Positions 24,819 through 37,334 of a stretch of 64,000 nt of DNA are shown here, piece after piece. Location of the stretch: assembly GCA_036897445.1 (NCBI GenBank), contig JAYMTL010000013.1, forward strand, positions 149,102-213,101, written 5' to 3'. The notes beneath the pieces were generated by a model, which was given only the letters and a program-made list of their open reading frames with translations, did no database searches and was not told where the DNA came from. A program made the position numbers and the translations under genes. Position 1 is the stretch's first letter. Each line of letters starts with the position of its first letter. The DNA comes from Pelargonium tetragonum. Lineage: Eukaryota > Streptophyta > Magnoliopsida > Geraniales > Geraniaceae.

Positions 24819-25862
24819 TCACTTAGATGTGTATGTAATATAAGTCTCTTGACAAACTATTTTAATAGGGAATTCTGGCAACAATATAAAATAGATAGTA
24901 GTATAGCATTAAGCAATAATCAAGAATATTAAAAAAAAGGTTCACCTAATACAAGATCTTAAAAAGCCCCGGAGTTTGATACTAAATCTCCTTTACTGTG
25001 TGATTAACCTGGATTTAATAATTAGATGCACAGCAGTATTGACTACCTATAAAATACTCGTAATGGAAACGGGGACTCCTCTAAAATATTAGAATTCCAG
25101 AGATTTGTGGAGCAGGGTATCCTTGCTAAATCTGACTCGTTTTGTTTATATTCTAGTACGTAATGAATCCTGGTTAAATAACAAATATAAAATTGAATTT
25201 ACTAAAAAGAGTATTACGTCGAACTTACATAGTTATTACAATCCCTTTAGTTGCTCAGTGAACGAGATCTTTCATTTTCCTTTTAAGTTTAACGAAGAAG
25301 TACTAAGACTGAAGAACTCTAGAAGATGCGGGGCCCTCTTTAGGTGCCTTTTAAGAAAAAAAGACCCTTGCATAATCTTGAGAATCCTCCCAGTTCTCTT
25401 TTTTTTAGTTAAGCTAACTTTCCTAAAGCAAATCCTACGAAAGAAAAGCTCAGTAATCATGAGAAGTGACTAGATTGGCCATTCGCAAAAGCAAAAATAG
25501 AGTACTTTTAATATACTAAGTGGTGCGAAATCCCGACTATAATATAAGCTCAGAGCGCTTGGAACAAAGAGTTCGCAACTATAGAGTGTCCGGTATAGTT
25601 GCTGGTCTAATTTCAGATAGAAGGCCCACTAACTTTAGCTATTGTACGTTTACCCAAAGATAAAAAACTTAAAGTAGTAGGGTCTAAAACGAGGTTTTAT
25701 AAATCCTAATCTTCTTCCCATTATCCTGAATTTGAATATCTAAGTTGCAAAATCTTAGCTTAGTATCGTGAAATCCATTATATATCAATAAACCTCATTT
25801 AAATTTAAAAGAGTCTCTCTCTATGTGTGTATTCTCCTTCCCTTGCTCGAGCTCTTTATTTT

Positions 25863-25936
25863 GGGATTGTAGTTCAATCGGGTTAGATCACTGCCCTGTC
25901 AAGGCGGAAGTCGTAGGTTCGGAAGGATTCAGAACA
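25863..25936 (+). tRNA. trnD: tRNA-Asp(GUC)-like gene, probably decayed
   Basis: The 5' two-thirds match plastid-type tRNA-Asp closely: acceptor GGGATTG, TA at 8-9, GTTC...GATC D arm, a perfect 5-bp anticodon stem CTGCC/GGCGG around loop CTGTCAA (anticodon GUC), then AAGTC and GTAGGTTC. Spacing is exact for class I. The 3' part is damaged: the T stem does not pair (GTAGG against GGATT) and the acceptor pairs at only four of seven positions; the D stem has one mismatch. No CCA is encoded. It is either a pseudogene or a tRNA needing extensive 3' repair. Plastid-like tRNA-Asp occurs as a transferred gene in many plant mitochondria. Confidence 0.75.
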
Positions 25937-28089
25937 TTTTAAGTTATTCAAAAAATCGTAATCAACTTCTTGCCATTTCAATTTTTTTGGTTTCCAAATG
26001 TAACTATTACTAAGGCCGATTCTTCCCTAAAATTTAGATAGAAAACCAAGAGAGCTACGCCTTTTAAGTTAAGGTTTCAGTACAACCCCCAAACCCCAAA
26101 AATTTGTTAAAGAACAAGTTTCCCATTTAAGTTAGGAATATCTATCAAATTTGTGAGTATTGTACATATGCAACAGTAATTTTATCATTCAAGCAGAGAG
26201 ACCACAGGAATATACAAAGTTTTCAGGATTTGTCTTATATAAAGGTAACTAAATCTACAGACCAAGTTAAAATATATGTCTTAAAACCAAGGAATATCCT
26301 AACAGACTAGGGTCAACAAAGCTTTAGTTTATTGATTGTCAATCAGCAGTAGACTTTTACTAGAGAGTTCTATTTATAATATAAATAGGGGACTTCCTTA
26401 CTGCTATGCGGCACGCAAACTCTATGTGTAATATTTAAGAATATAAAAAAGCAAGGGCAGGCGCTTCGTATCTATTTTAATAAAGGGTTTTCCTACACTA
26501 GTATTAGACAAGCCAAATTAGAAGGTTTTTTACAAGTAAGGGCCTCTTTTTTTAACTATCTCTAAGGAGGTCTGTGCTCTCATTACAATTAATAGTCCTA
26601 CTCTTATACCGGATCTAGGTAAGCCAAGAATGTTTTAACCTTTATTAGACGAGTTTCAATTCAGATTATAATACATTATATAATATTAATATAAGTATAG
26701 AAAATACATTTTTATAAAAAGAAAACGAGGTTCAGTATAACTTTCTAATATAATTAGCAGCTTTCCTAAACTCTCGAAAAGTAAAACGAGTATTTTCCTT
26801 CTTTTTTTAGTGACACTTAAAAACCTACTATCCCTAAATCCGAAAGCACTAACCAATAAAAGTGAATTATTTGAATTTATAAAGCCGATATCTCTACTCG
26901 GCCCAATCCTACTTCATATCAAGTTAGGAAAGCTTCTTACCAAGAAATTGTAACCTAAACGGGTGACTTATCTTTATTTCCACGCTCTTTTCTTCAACGG
27001 TGTATTAGCTAGTTTTACAAGCAAAAGAGTACTTATATCAATAAAAACTTATCCTAATTTTAGTGCAATTTTACTAATTATATAAGTAGGGTTCCACGGG
27101 AGTCGTTTTTATGCTTTTAGTACTTTCATAGTCATTTTAGGGCAAGAGAGCCCGGATATGGGTGCACCTTTACAAGTAATAAGTGTTATGGACCGTACAA
27201 AGTTGCTTCTAGTATAGATTTTAGGGTATATATTAGGATGTAAAAAGAGTCTTATTTACACTAGTATAAGGCTTAGTTCTTTTTAGACTTAACTCGCTTG
27301 AAGAATTACGTCGGAAGGGATTTGGGTTGTATATAGGATTCTATTTTATAGCTATTTAGGGATGATTTTATGGCAGTAAAATCTGGCGAAGATCTACTTC
27401 CCTTATAAAGTAAAAGCATGCCTAATAAGAAGGATACCTTATTTTCAAAATTATGTGTGCCAACTCGAGAGTTGCAGCAATTTCGTGTAAATTATGGGTT
27501 TAGTACTCTTTCATATTCGGGTTTTACATTCCAGATATTAGAGCATAAAACTTAAGAAAAAAATTTCCTTAAAAGATTTAACGGCCCCTTTCCCTTTCTA
27601 TTTTCTAAGTGGTTCCAAAAAAAAGCTCACTCTCTGTAAAAGCCTTACGAAATAAGGGTACCCCCTAAAAACTCCCTAACAGGGTTGAGACGGTTAAATT
27701 AAATATAGAACTATTATAATGCTGCAAATCTAAACTTCTTCTTGTGTTTTCACAGGTTAAACTTAGGAAATTTTATTTTAAGTTTTTTCTAAATTAGGGT
27801 CGTCTAGATAATAGCATATAAGACCAAAAAATATCTGGTAAAATAGGCTATTTAAAAGGAATTTTTGGGAATTTTGATATACTAGGTTTTTTAAGTAATA
27901 GTATAATAGGATCCCCCTAGACTTAAATTTAAATGTAGGTTCCTTCTCCTATTTACAAAGGTCCTAGGGACTTGAATTCTTGGTATAAAAGGATAAAAAA
28001 AATCTCAGAGGTAAATTCCATGCTATGCCCTTCAATTTAAATTAATTAGTACAAAGTCATTTTTTTTAAGGTTTCTCTCATAGTTATGT
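25937..28089. other. Gene-free background DNA
   Basis: I see nothing nameable. 26640-26710 is unusually A/T-rich (under 20% G+C on the counted line). Confidence 0.45.
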
Positions 28090-28389
28090 ATGAATAAAAA
28101 ACGGAAGGTAAATTATTATATAAAGTTCACTATCAATATACTAATTACATTACCTCCCTTTGTTATACTAAGATCAACACTATCTCATATCTCTAAGGCT
28201 CTTTCCTCTATAATAGCAGTAACAACAAGGAATAAGAGGAATCTTAAGACAGGTACTAAGCTCCATAAAATACAGATTCCAGTTATAGATAAGAGCCTAG
28301 TTCTCAGGAAGGATATAGATCTTAAGAAATTTCTTAAGAGGATAGATATGATACAGGTTAAGCGTAAAGCTTCCTATTTCGGATTATAA
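28090..28389 (+). CDS. Hypothetical basic protein, 99 codons (weak)
   Basis: I do not recognise this frame. It starts with ATG, ends with TAA, and encodes a basic protein. It has a lysine/arginine N-terminus (MNKKRKV), a short hydrophobic segment at about residues 10-30 (ILITLPPFVIL), a serine-rich stretch, and a basic C-terminal half (NKRNLKTG; LKKFLKRIDM; KRKA). Codon choice is smoother than in nearby sequence, with many AAG, AGG and ATA codons, which is why I list it above other frames. Its length alone is not beyond chance in this window, it has no neighbours, and no promoter or ribosome-binding site is evident. It could be a relic of a mobile element or fortuitous. Confidence 0.25.
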   Translation: MNKKRKVNYYIKFTINILITLPPFVILRSTLSHISKALSSIIAVTTRNKRNLKTGTKLHKIQIPVIDKSLVLRKDIDLKKFLKRIDMIQVKRKASYFGL

Positions 28390-31300
28390 AGTCAAGCCAA
28401 ATTTGTTTGCGATAAATACACTTTGATGTACCTCACTATCTCAAAGCCCTAGAAATCCAAGTTCGTTTTTAATAAATATAGAAAAATAGAGTATAGCCCG
28501 GGGTTTCCTACTTGTAAGCCCCTCTCATAAGTGGAATTTTGAAAACTAAGACTATGGGGCTACCCTATTTTCTTTCTTAAGAAGTGAGTTTCCTAGTCTA
28601 GATAAGCATAACTGAATTTGTACGAGCTATTTAGGAGCAAGTCAAGAAAGGGAATTTTCTAAAAAAAAATCTAAGGTAGTGCTATTTTGTTAGTTTTCGT
28701 AAAGGAGTCTAAACCGGAGCTTTTTGGAAAGTTAACATTAGATTTAGATAGAAGGAATTTCTCTTGTTACAGAGTCTTTTTTTAGTATTCAAGGAAAGCG
28801 TATTTACAAATTACAAAAAAGTTTTGCATTGATATTTCAGTTGATGTCTTTTGGAGGTTAACTCAAATATACAAGTAGGAAATTCCTGGATTATCTTCTT
28901 TTTTTCTAGGGATTGAGAGTAAGCTTGACTTATCTTTGGTACTAGTTTCAAATAACTTACCTGAAGTCTTGTTGCTTGTGGAAATTTCTTTCACTGAGAC
29001 TCTCCTTTATTAAGAATAGGTAGGATTTTCAATAGCTAAGAGACTTGCTTAACTTAGGAATGAAACTAAACTAACTTACTAATAGTCACTAACTCATAGG
29101 GTACTTTTATACTTTTAAACCGTAACAATCACTAACTGAGTAATATAGGGTAAATTACTTACTTTATTAAACTGGGATATTTACGAGAAAATTTTTGAGA
29201 TACTCTTTATCGGGTAAACAAGGAAGTCGTTACATAAGATAACTAGAGTCTATGATGTACAAGCTACACTTGCCTCTTCACCTTTGTTCAGAGTTCCTTT
29301 TTTCTGCAGCTCTAGATCTAAAAAGGGAATTGGGTAATTGCAAGTTAGGGAGATAATCCAAAGCTAGGAGTCTTCTTATTTGTGTTTCTGTATGTAGGTT
29401 AAAGTCACAAGGAATAAAATGAAGGGGAGTCTCTACAACTTGCTTACGTTCTAGCTCCTCTAAACCCATAAAGGAAGTTGTAAAACTAAGGGAAATTTTC
29501 TTTTTCAGAAGGTAATAATTTAAAGGTAAAGGCAATTAACAGGATTCCAAAATTTTTAATAAAGTAAGTCCTAAATATCAGATAAGGAAAACTTAGGAAA
29601 TCTCAACCAAAAAAGGTTGGTATATAACACCTTATTAACAGGGTGCATAAACTGTAGATAAAGGAAATTGTAATACAGTAACAAAAGCCCTTATCAAATT
29701 AAGAAGGATTTCTTATTCTATATAGAAAAGTTTTGACTTTAAAATGTAATAGCTTATAGTCTTTTTATTCCTGAAGTTTAGTTTCCTTTTTAGGAAGCCC
29801 TTAAATAGACGCGTCAACTCAGGTCAACCCATCCCACCCAAGGGAGTTGGAGTTCATTTGTCTTGTAGAATGACTTTATATCTACTAATCACAAAAGTAG
29901 AGTAACACGCTATTCGAAAAGAGTCCCGGCACCTTTTCCAGGTAATAAAATATTATAATAGCAGGAAATACCCCTACGACTGCATTTCCTCTTTCGGCGA
30001 GTCCTTCTTACGGAATTGACGGCATTCTCTTTCCCTTGTCAAGCTCTTGGAACAACCTTTAGTATAAATACTAAGCCCTAAATTTAAAAAAGTTTTTCGA
30101 TTTGTAACTTATAGTTAATTGTTAGTACACTTTAAATTCCGGGAATACTTGTAAACATTTGGCTTTTGGTGGATACTAAAAAGAAAGTAAGACCGGGTTC
30201 ATATTCGAGGAGTAGAAGTTTAGCAATAGTGAAAGTTTGATAGAGATGTTAATAGAATATCACAATTCGACGAAAAAAACCAAGTTCCCGGTATGGTATA
30301 GAAGTAACTAAAGAACCATACGAATATCCAATTAACAGAAGTTAAATCCCTTTTTTATTAACGAGTGCTTTAGTTTTTCTTAATGAGTTATTTAAGCTAA
30401 AATTTTTCAAGGGCTTGTATGGGGTGCCCTGGATCAATACAATATTATTTTCTAAAAATTAAGTGTTGGGTTCTGGATAGAATATGAGGTTTCATCCATT
30501 CGTAAAAAGGCGGGTGCTCCTTATAGACTTTTATTAAAATGGGAAGCTCTCGATAGGAAGTACTATAGCATACGTCCACAAAAAGAAACTTAAGCGGGAT
30601 TCGGTCCTTAATGTTAGTGCTTAGTTCTTGGGATTGACTATATACATATATTACCAAAGCATCTCTTAGACAAGAATACGAATATCATAAAAAAGCCTAT
30701 CTGGCTCAACACAAAGTATATATAATAGAATTCTCATTACAAAGTACAAGAAAGTACAAGGGCAGAACTCTACTGTTGACGCAAACCAAGATAGATATAA
30801 AAACCCTAGTTAAAAAGGGTTAACCTTTCACAAAACTTAAAATTTCCTACTTAGGATAGGGGATCTCTATATAAGTTATTTAGGTATTCTGTAAAACGGA
30901 TTAAATATAATGTCTAAAAAAGAGTTTTCTTATTACAGGGATTCTCTGAAGTTAAGAATGAGCCTTCATCTATGATCCCTTAATAAAGAAGACATATGTA
31001 CATAATAAGTCAAGGGGCCCTTAATAAGGATAAAGAGAATGCTCTGGATTTGCAAAACTACGCCTTATTTCTTTGTTTGGGCGGAATAGCTTATTTGTAT
31101 TCTTTTTCTAGGACTAGTGGAACTACAATACACTGGGAATGTATGTCAAGATCCAAATGTAAAGTTTATCCCGATTTTACTATACTTTTTTGGAGGGGTA
31201 GGTTGTTTTACTTCCGTGGGCGAGGCTTTTGCATTACTGAGTACTAACCGGGGCTTGGGTATCAAAACTTACTTTATTTTTACCCGCTTTCGGAAGTATA

Positions 31301-32189
31301 AAAATCAGATTCTTCTACGAAAGTGAAAAAGTGAATAGGAAGGTATAATTAACCCTTTTAGGAGACCTGAGTTATAAGACTTTGCTTTTACATACTTTAC
31401 TTCAGCCATTATTCTTTATTTGTCCGGAACTCTTATTTTTCGTTTGAATGTAAGTAGATAACAAAGGAAAAATATTCAGGCTTCTTTATACGAAGCTCTT
31501 TAGAATATGAAATTGAAAAAAACAAATACTAGGGGTTGGCTCCTCCTGACTAGCAATTCTTACAATGTATTCGTTTTATATTCATTAGTGGTACTTCCTT
31601 GCATCTCATGCTGAAATCAGGTAAAAAGTTTGATTTAGTGACGTTCTAGAAATTTATAAAATTTCTAGCATTCTCGTAGTAATTGCTGGGTGTAACTCTA
31701 TAGGAGAAGGGCCGGCAGGAAATGAAGTTTATTGAGTTTTTTCCTTGTTAGATTAGAGAAACCTTGAGATACTTGGAGAAAGTGGGGCATAGTTTGTTAT
31801 TATTCCTAAATTCGTAATTGAAGTAGCTTGTAAAAATAGGTAAATTAAAGTTTAGTCGTAGCACTTGTAAAATCCTACTTCAAAATCCATACGGGACTCT
31901 TTCTTCTATTTGCGAGCTTCTCTTTTAAAAGATTGTGTATCCGAGTTATGCGCTGTGTCTGCGCTCAGTACTTTATTTGCTGCGGAACAACACAACTAAA
32001 CAAGAGGAAGTATCCACCTTAAAATTTAAGTAACTAAGTTTTGAAAGCTATAATTATTCTTTTGAGAGTGTACCCGCTCAAGAAAAGTGCACATCCGTTC
32101 CTTCGCCGTAACACGTTGTTGAAAAAGAAAATTTACACTAGTGGAGTATCTTGCTTTAGGCCTTTTGATAAGATACTACGCGCCTTTTT
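28390..32189. other. Gene-free background DNA with several short frames
   Basis: Short frames exist at 29278-29535 (minus, 85 codons; an ATG within gives MGLEELERK...), 30445-30657 (minus, 70) and 30996-31247 with 31117-31326 (plus, overlapping in different frames). The last pair could be read as one frame with a shift after about codon 43, giving a glycine- and hydrophobic-rich tail, but no family is recognised. All are within chance length. No RNA gene was found. Confidence 0.4.
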
Positions 32190-32700
32190 ATTGTCCAAGA
32201 GTTCCCCCACATGCGCTCTCTGCCGAAGATCCACCTATACCTACTTACACCGGAATACCCACCATCTTTCTTGCTCTTTCTTAATTACTTTTTGCTTGAC
32301 TTGCCGTTGTAGCTAGACTCTATATCTTGTATCTTATCTTATAAGTGTTTCTTATATAGTTATTACATTACTAAGTAATGGTATAGTGGAATAGAGTTTA
32401 TAATAGTAATTGATAAGTAGAGTTATGGGGCATTCTTAAACAAGAGGGTGTTTGTTTTGCTTGTATTAGTAGTTTAAGATAGTTCTCTATTTATTCCCCC
32501 CGCCCTGTGTTCTTATCGAAGAGGATAAGGACTTAATAGATATAGGAAGGAGTTTTTGCTACCGACTGGAGCGTTAGCAAGGGAGGTTAAAGCAGAGAGT
32601 AATTATAGAGATATTGACTCACACCTCACACTAGTATACCCGCCACACTTGACTTCTTTGCTTTATACTTCTTTTTTTCTTTCTTTAATGACTTTGTAAA
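32190..32700 (-). repeat. Reverse-oriented CAGTCGGGA family: end of one copy plus a clear core
   Basis: Two parts are visible. The end of one copy at about 32200-32310 has CACCGGAATACCCACCATC followed by T/C-rich CTTGCTCTTTCTTAATTAC. A second, clearer core has TTATCG at 32513-32518, ACCGACTGGAGCG at 32561-32573, AAGGGAGG at 32579-32586, then CCGCCACACTTGACTTC at about 32640-32656. CGACTGGAG is the reverse complement of the family's CTCCAGTCG box seen at 57277-57285. This is the best-preserved reverse copy. The plus-strand frame at 32041-32316 overlaps the first part and is probably fortuitous. Confidence 0.6.
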
Positions 32701-33944
32701 AAAAGCTTTCTATCTAAGCGATTCTGATACCTAAAATCCGGCTTATGGTTAACCTTCCAGGGGCCCCTCTTCCCTATTTGCAGTAAAAAAATATTCGAAC
32801 AAAATTGATCAATTCCGAAAATTCTTGGTATCAAAACTGGATTTTTTTGGGGTTCTTCATCAGTATCTTGGTAATAAGTATTGGTTTTTTACCGGGGGTA
32901 GAAGCGCAAATCTGTTAAATAAAAAATTCTACCACATATTTAGGCATTTTTTACTAGTCATTTAGACCTATACAGCTACAGGGTATGTACAAAAAAAATC
33001 TTCTGTGCCAGTTTATTTACGAAGACACGGGAAACCCTTAGACGTGGCGTAATTGCTTAAGCTTGATATCCGTAATCTAAAAGTGTAAGTGTATCAAAAC
33101 CCTGTGTTGAAGAAAGCTAATTATTGAACTTATCCAGATCGGAATTCGAAGGAAGTTAACATGTAAGGCTCGAAAATTCTACTTGTAGTAAAAGGGTGGG
33201 GTTAATCACTCGGAAACTAAAGAACTAGGAAGGCCAAAAAAGCCACGGCTATAGGCTAAAATAAGGTATAATCAAATGTATATTAAGAAGCTTCTCTGAT
33301 TGCTTTAAGAACTGCCTATGAATTTCTCATTCATATAGGGAAAAGAGAAAGTTATCCAGGGTGTTAGGCTAATAATGAGTCGCTTTTAAAGTTAATAGGA
33401 TGGGCTGTCCGGGGCTCCTATAAGGGTAACGAAGCTAAAACCTTGTTCATATAGATACCCGGGGGTTGCGCGGCTAGGACTCTATTCAAAAGGTACTAGA
33501 AAAGGCATTGTCAGCGTATTGTAAAGGATTGATTTTAGGTAAACCCATGCAGATAAAAAAGGGAGCCTATATTTAGTTAAGTTTCAGAACAAGGCTCTGA
33601 AGTCAGAGAAATTTATGGGTCCCGTACTTGACAAGGGGAATGCCTAAAGTTTAAAAAATTTACCTGAAGATTGATTATTTCTACCATTCTAGTTTCCCAC
33701 TTCGAATTTGAAAGCAGAGTAGAATAAGTTTCCATAGCGCGAATAGAAAGCTTAAAAAGAGTAACCGGATAGGTAAAAATAAAAAGCGGTGTTTCATACT
33801 CTCCTTCGAAATTTTCTGTGTTTATTAGGTAGGAAAAGTCACAAGTTATACATTTCGTAGCGGTTTGATATCTACTATATTAAGTATACAAATTAAGAAA
33901 GATTTCAAAACCCAAGGTGCGCTATGTTAATTACATACACATTA

Positions 33945-33960
33945 TAGATAGATAGATAGA
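33945..33960 (+). repeat. (TAGA)4 microsatellite
   Basis: Four perfect TAGA units. Simple repeats are rare in this window. Confidence 0.8.
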
Positions 33961-35035
33961 GGGATTTTCCATTAAATTAAGTTAGATAGAATATATAATC
34001 TAATTATCCTAGTGATTAAGGAGTAAAATAGAAATAAAGTACATAAACGTAAGGTTACTTTTTAGTTCTGGACTTGGTTAAGTGCAGGGATTAGCTCTAT
34101 TAGGACGCATACTTTTCTTAGATCTTAAAGCAACTCTTCATTCTTAGGAGGGTAAATCTAGTATAAAGACACAGGAAGGTCTGAAACCTCCTCCTTTAGA
34201 TTACAAATTAGTAAATCTTAAAAGACCTTTTTTTCTCCGTAAACCTTGTTTCAAAGGGCAATAATAAAGTCTTTTTTTACAGACAAGAGATAATTCTAAA
34301 TACGGGGCCCTTTCTTCACTACTTTTATAGAACACTTACTTAAAGTCTAGTATATACAAAAGTTTATCTTCGATAGTGATGCCTACACTTCTCTGATTAA
34401 CTACCTTTCACAAATCCTTCTCAGAGCTCTGATTTACTCTTGATATTAGTTAGAAATTTTTAAAGAAAGTCTCCAAAAGAGAGCTTAGTGCGTGCTGCTA
34501 CTAGGTTTCCCTTATTTTAATCATATACAAAGTTTTTGCGAGTAAATAGACTCAAATGCCCGGAATTGTACAGAGCTGTATAAGACTTTTTTATTCTACA
34601 GCCGTCCTGGACTGGAAGAGATTCTCTCTCTTAACATCTACCTGGAGGAATTAAACCGGGTTTTCGCATAAAGGGAACTAATAAACCATAGGATATTTTA
34701 TTTACTACAAGAGCCCCTACCAAAGATTTTTTTGAAATAACTAATTATTTGTAAAAGGAAATCCGGTTAGTAGTTAAAAATTAGGCTTTTTATCTAACCA
34801 AAATTATTGTATAGTTAGAATTCTTCGGTCTCATACATGCTGCTTTTTAAAAGTGGATAACTAACAAAGATTAAAAAAGATAGATATTGATGAAAATCTT
34901 CTTTATATTCTATATTTAAATTTAACGAAACGCCTGGCTAAAAGCGACGCTCTCCTAAAGTCACTTTTTACGTAATATTAAAAACGACTTTGCTCGAACA
35001 CTTCCTAAGGGACTCCTGTATTCATCTATTCCATA

Positions 35036-35056
35036 TAGGTTAGGATAGGTTAGGGG
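35036..35056 (+). repeat. TAGGTTAGG tandem pair
   Basis: TAGGTTAGGA is followed by TAGGTTAGGG. The unit resembles telomere-type G-rich repeats, but only two units exist, so a telomeric origin is not supported. Confidence 0.5.
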
Positions 35057-37261
35057 TCTTCCTTTCCCTTGATTTAAAAGGTAATGTCTTTTTTTGTAAA
35101 CAAGGGGTAGAAAGAAGGGGCAAATCCCTCGCACTGGCATAACTATGCTAAACTTAAACTAAGAATCAGACAGTTACAGATTCCCTCTTAAAAGAGGTCT
35201 AACACACGAATAAATCTTCCTAAAAACAAGGAAGAAAAATAACAGGGAGTTGATCCTCTATAGCTCCCACTTACTTGACGAGAAGCTTCTTAGTTATTCA
35301 AGTAGTAAAGGTTTTTTAGATGGATAACCATATACTATATCAAAATCAAAATGCAGATAATTATACATAAAGATAGAAGTAGATACTGCTTTATCAGGGC
35401 CCCCTAAGAATTCCACTACAGATATTTAATTAATTAAAATGCACTAAGATTTTTCTTAGCTTGTTTCTAACTAGTAGCACCTTTAGAATTTTTAAATGAA
35501 AGTTTACTTTTTGACTTTGGATAGCTATATAAAGAACCTTAAAGACTTTCTTACAAAAGTGACAGGGCCCTTACTATTCAGTACCTACGTACCTGATTAT
35601 GTTAGCACTTTGTTCTAAATTATTAAATCCTCAAAACTAAGACTCGCTTAAGTACTGTGGTGAATACACTCTCACTCTATTTTACCTAATATTAAAGAAA
35701 AAGTCTTGATCCATATCATAATTAGCTAGAGTTTAAGAAATTAGGAGCTTGCCTGAACTGTTTAGAGTAAATAAAAGGGTGTAATCCTTCGAGAGTAAAG
35801 AAGGCCGCAACCTTATAAAAGATACACATGGATAAGTATGAGATGCTTGATGTAAAAAGAGAAAGAATCTTATACAACTACTCTTGCACTAACTATTTCC
35901 AAAGCGAAATTACGAAATACCTGCCCAGAAGTGTCTACCTTAGAGTTCTCCTTTTAGGATATTGTTACCCCTTTTTTAAGGAATTCTTTTTCTTATTCCT
36001 GACCTACCAGATTAGAGTGAAAGAGTAAGTTACAAATATACTAAGACTAAGTTCTTTGACCCTTTCCAAGGAACAGAGGACTCTAAAAGCCCCTATTATA
36101 AAGCAACCTTTTTTTGTTTAAATTCATGTTCTTTTTATCTCTGGAAAAAGACTAAATCTTAATTTGTTGCAATATATAAATGATTAACCCCTCGTTTGAT
36201 TTAAGCGCGTACTGATCTAAAAAGGGATCCCTGTAATATTCGTTTTTCTGATATAGCTATTAGGCTAAGAAGTTTCTTTCTTAGAAGTGGGTGCGTAATC
36301 GTGTAGAAGCGAATTCCTTCTATTTAGATAGACTTTCCTTGAGAGATAAGACCTTTCCGGTAATTAAAGGGAGGCTGTAAAGGATTCTTGATGTTATGCT
36401 TGTTTTACTGACTAGCTAAGGGGGCAATTTAGGATCTAGTTTCTTTTAACACAACACGGAAAGTACTTATACTAAAACTTAATTAGAGAATCCCTGTTTA
36501 CAGAAGTCAATCTTAGGGCTATATAATTCTTTTGAAAAAAGGAGCTTGGTAAACTAGCAAAGAAAGTGGGTCTATTTATTACTTAAAGGGGGAACCTAAA
36601 AGAGCATTACAACGACTTTTTCCTAGAGTCTAGAACTTATATTATTATAGCGATAGCGTAAACTTATCTACTCCTGTATATGTAGACCGCATTGCGGGTT
36701 ACTATACTAATAGAGGCTAGGGCGGAATTTAGGGTGTTAATATCTAACTTTTAAGAGACTCTCCGCCCCCTTTGTCCGTAAAGCAAGGTATACTGCTCCC
36801 TATTTCAGGCTGGGAATTTCCCATAAGCGGAGGAACTAAATAAACAAAGAATTACAAATTCATTTTAATAAGTACTAAATAGTTATATCCCTTTCTAGGT
36901 TTTTGGGGGAGCCCTTTTACTATAAGTGAGTCTCTAGTTTTTGTATATTAACATAGGTAGCGTTACCTTAAAATCCGTGGTATCGAGTAAAGGGGTTTTA
37001 TTTTCCTTTCGAAACAATATATGAATGCTCTGTTTTAGATGTACTAGATTTTTATCTTCGTTTGACACGAGGACTGAAGAAAGGGCTTGAGTAAGAGTAG
37101 TTAAAACAGATTTTATTTCTAGGAAAGTCCCAAGTTCACAATTTTTTAAAATGAAGTCCCTGTTCCTCCTTATTCGGCGTTGGTTCTAAGAGCCCTGTAA
37201 ATAAAAGTATACCCATGGATTTTCTTTTTACATTTTTAGGTATCCGGACTTCCTAATAAAT

Positions 37262-37334
37262 TGTTGAAGATAAGGCTTGAACTCTGGTACACCTTAATAA
37301 AAAGTGGATGTCTTACCACTCTTTATCCTTAGAG
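37262..37334 (-). pseudogene. tRNA-Lys/Gln-like sequence
   Basis: The minus strand reads GAGTGGTAAGACATCC, then GAGTTCAAGCC at exact class I spacing. The D-loop and AAGACATC resemble mitochondrial tRNA-Gln, but the anticodon position reads UUU (Lys) with U33 and A37 present. Pairing is partial: acceptor four of seven, T stem three of five including a G-U, and the anticodon stem only two of five in standard register. A one-step shifted stem CACTT/AGGTG would pair fully but would place UAU as anticodon. It is probably a decayed tRNA gene. Its identity stays open between Lys, Gln and Ile(UAU). Confidence 0.55.

Larger units (their letters stand above)
20401..25862. other. Gene-free background DNA with palindromes and hairpins
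   Basis: No gene was recognised. The 25105-25473 frame (122 codons, TTG start) is near the chance maximum and has no family motif. An isolated T-arm-like GGGTTCAAGTC lies near 20548 without a matching D arm. The individually listed palindromes, hairpins and tandem pair are the only structures I can support. Confidence 0.45.
32701..37261. other. Gene-free background DNA
   Basis: No gene was recognised. The 35828-36028 frame (66 codons, ATG start) has no motif. Short simple repeats at 33945-33960 and 35036-35056 are listed separately. A GGACTCC motif lies at 35009-35015. Confidence 0.45.

Noticed and set aside
25105-25473. 122-codon frame on the plus strand
   Set aside because: TTG start, mixed composition, overlapped by a minus-strand frame, no family resemblance.
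30996-31326. Overlapping frames read as one membrane protein with a frameshift
   Set aside because: Requires an assumed shift; the resulting sequence matches no family I know.
35036-35056. Telomeric repeat
   Set aside because: Only two imperfect units.
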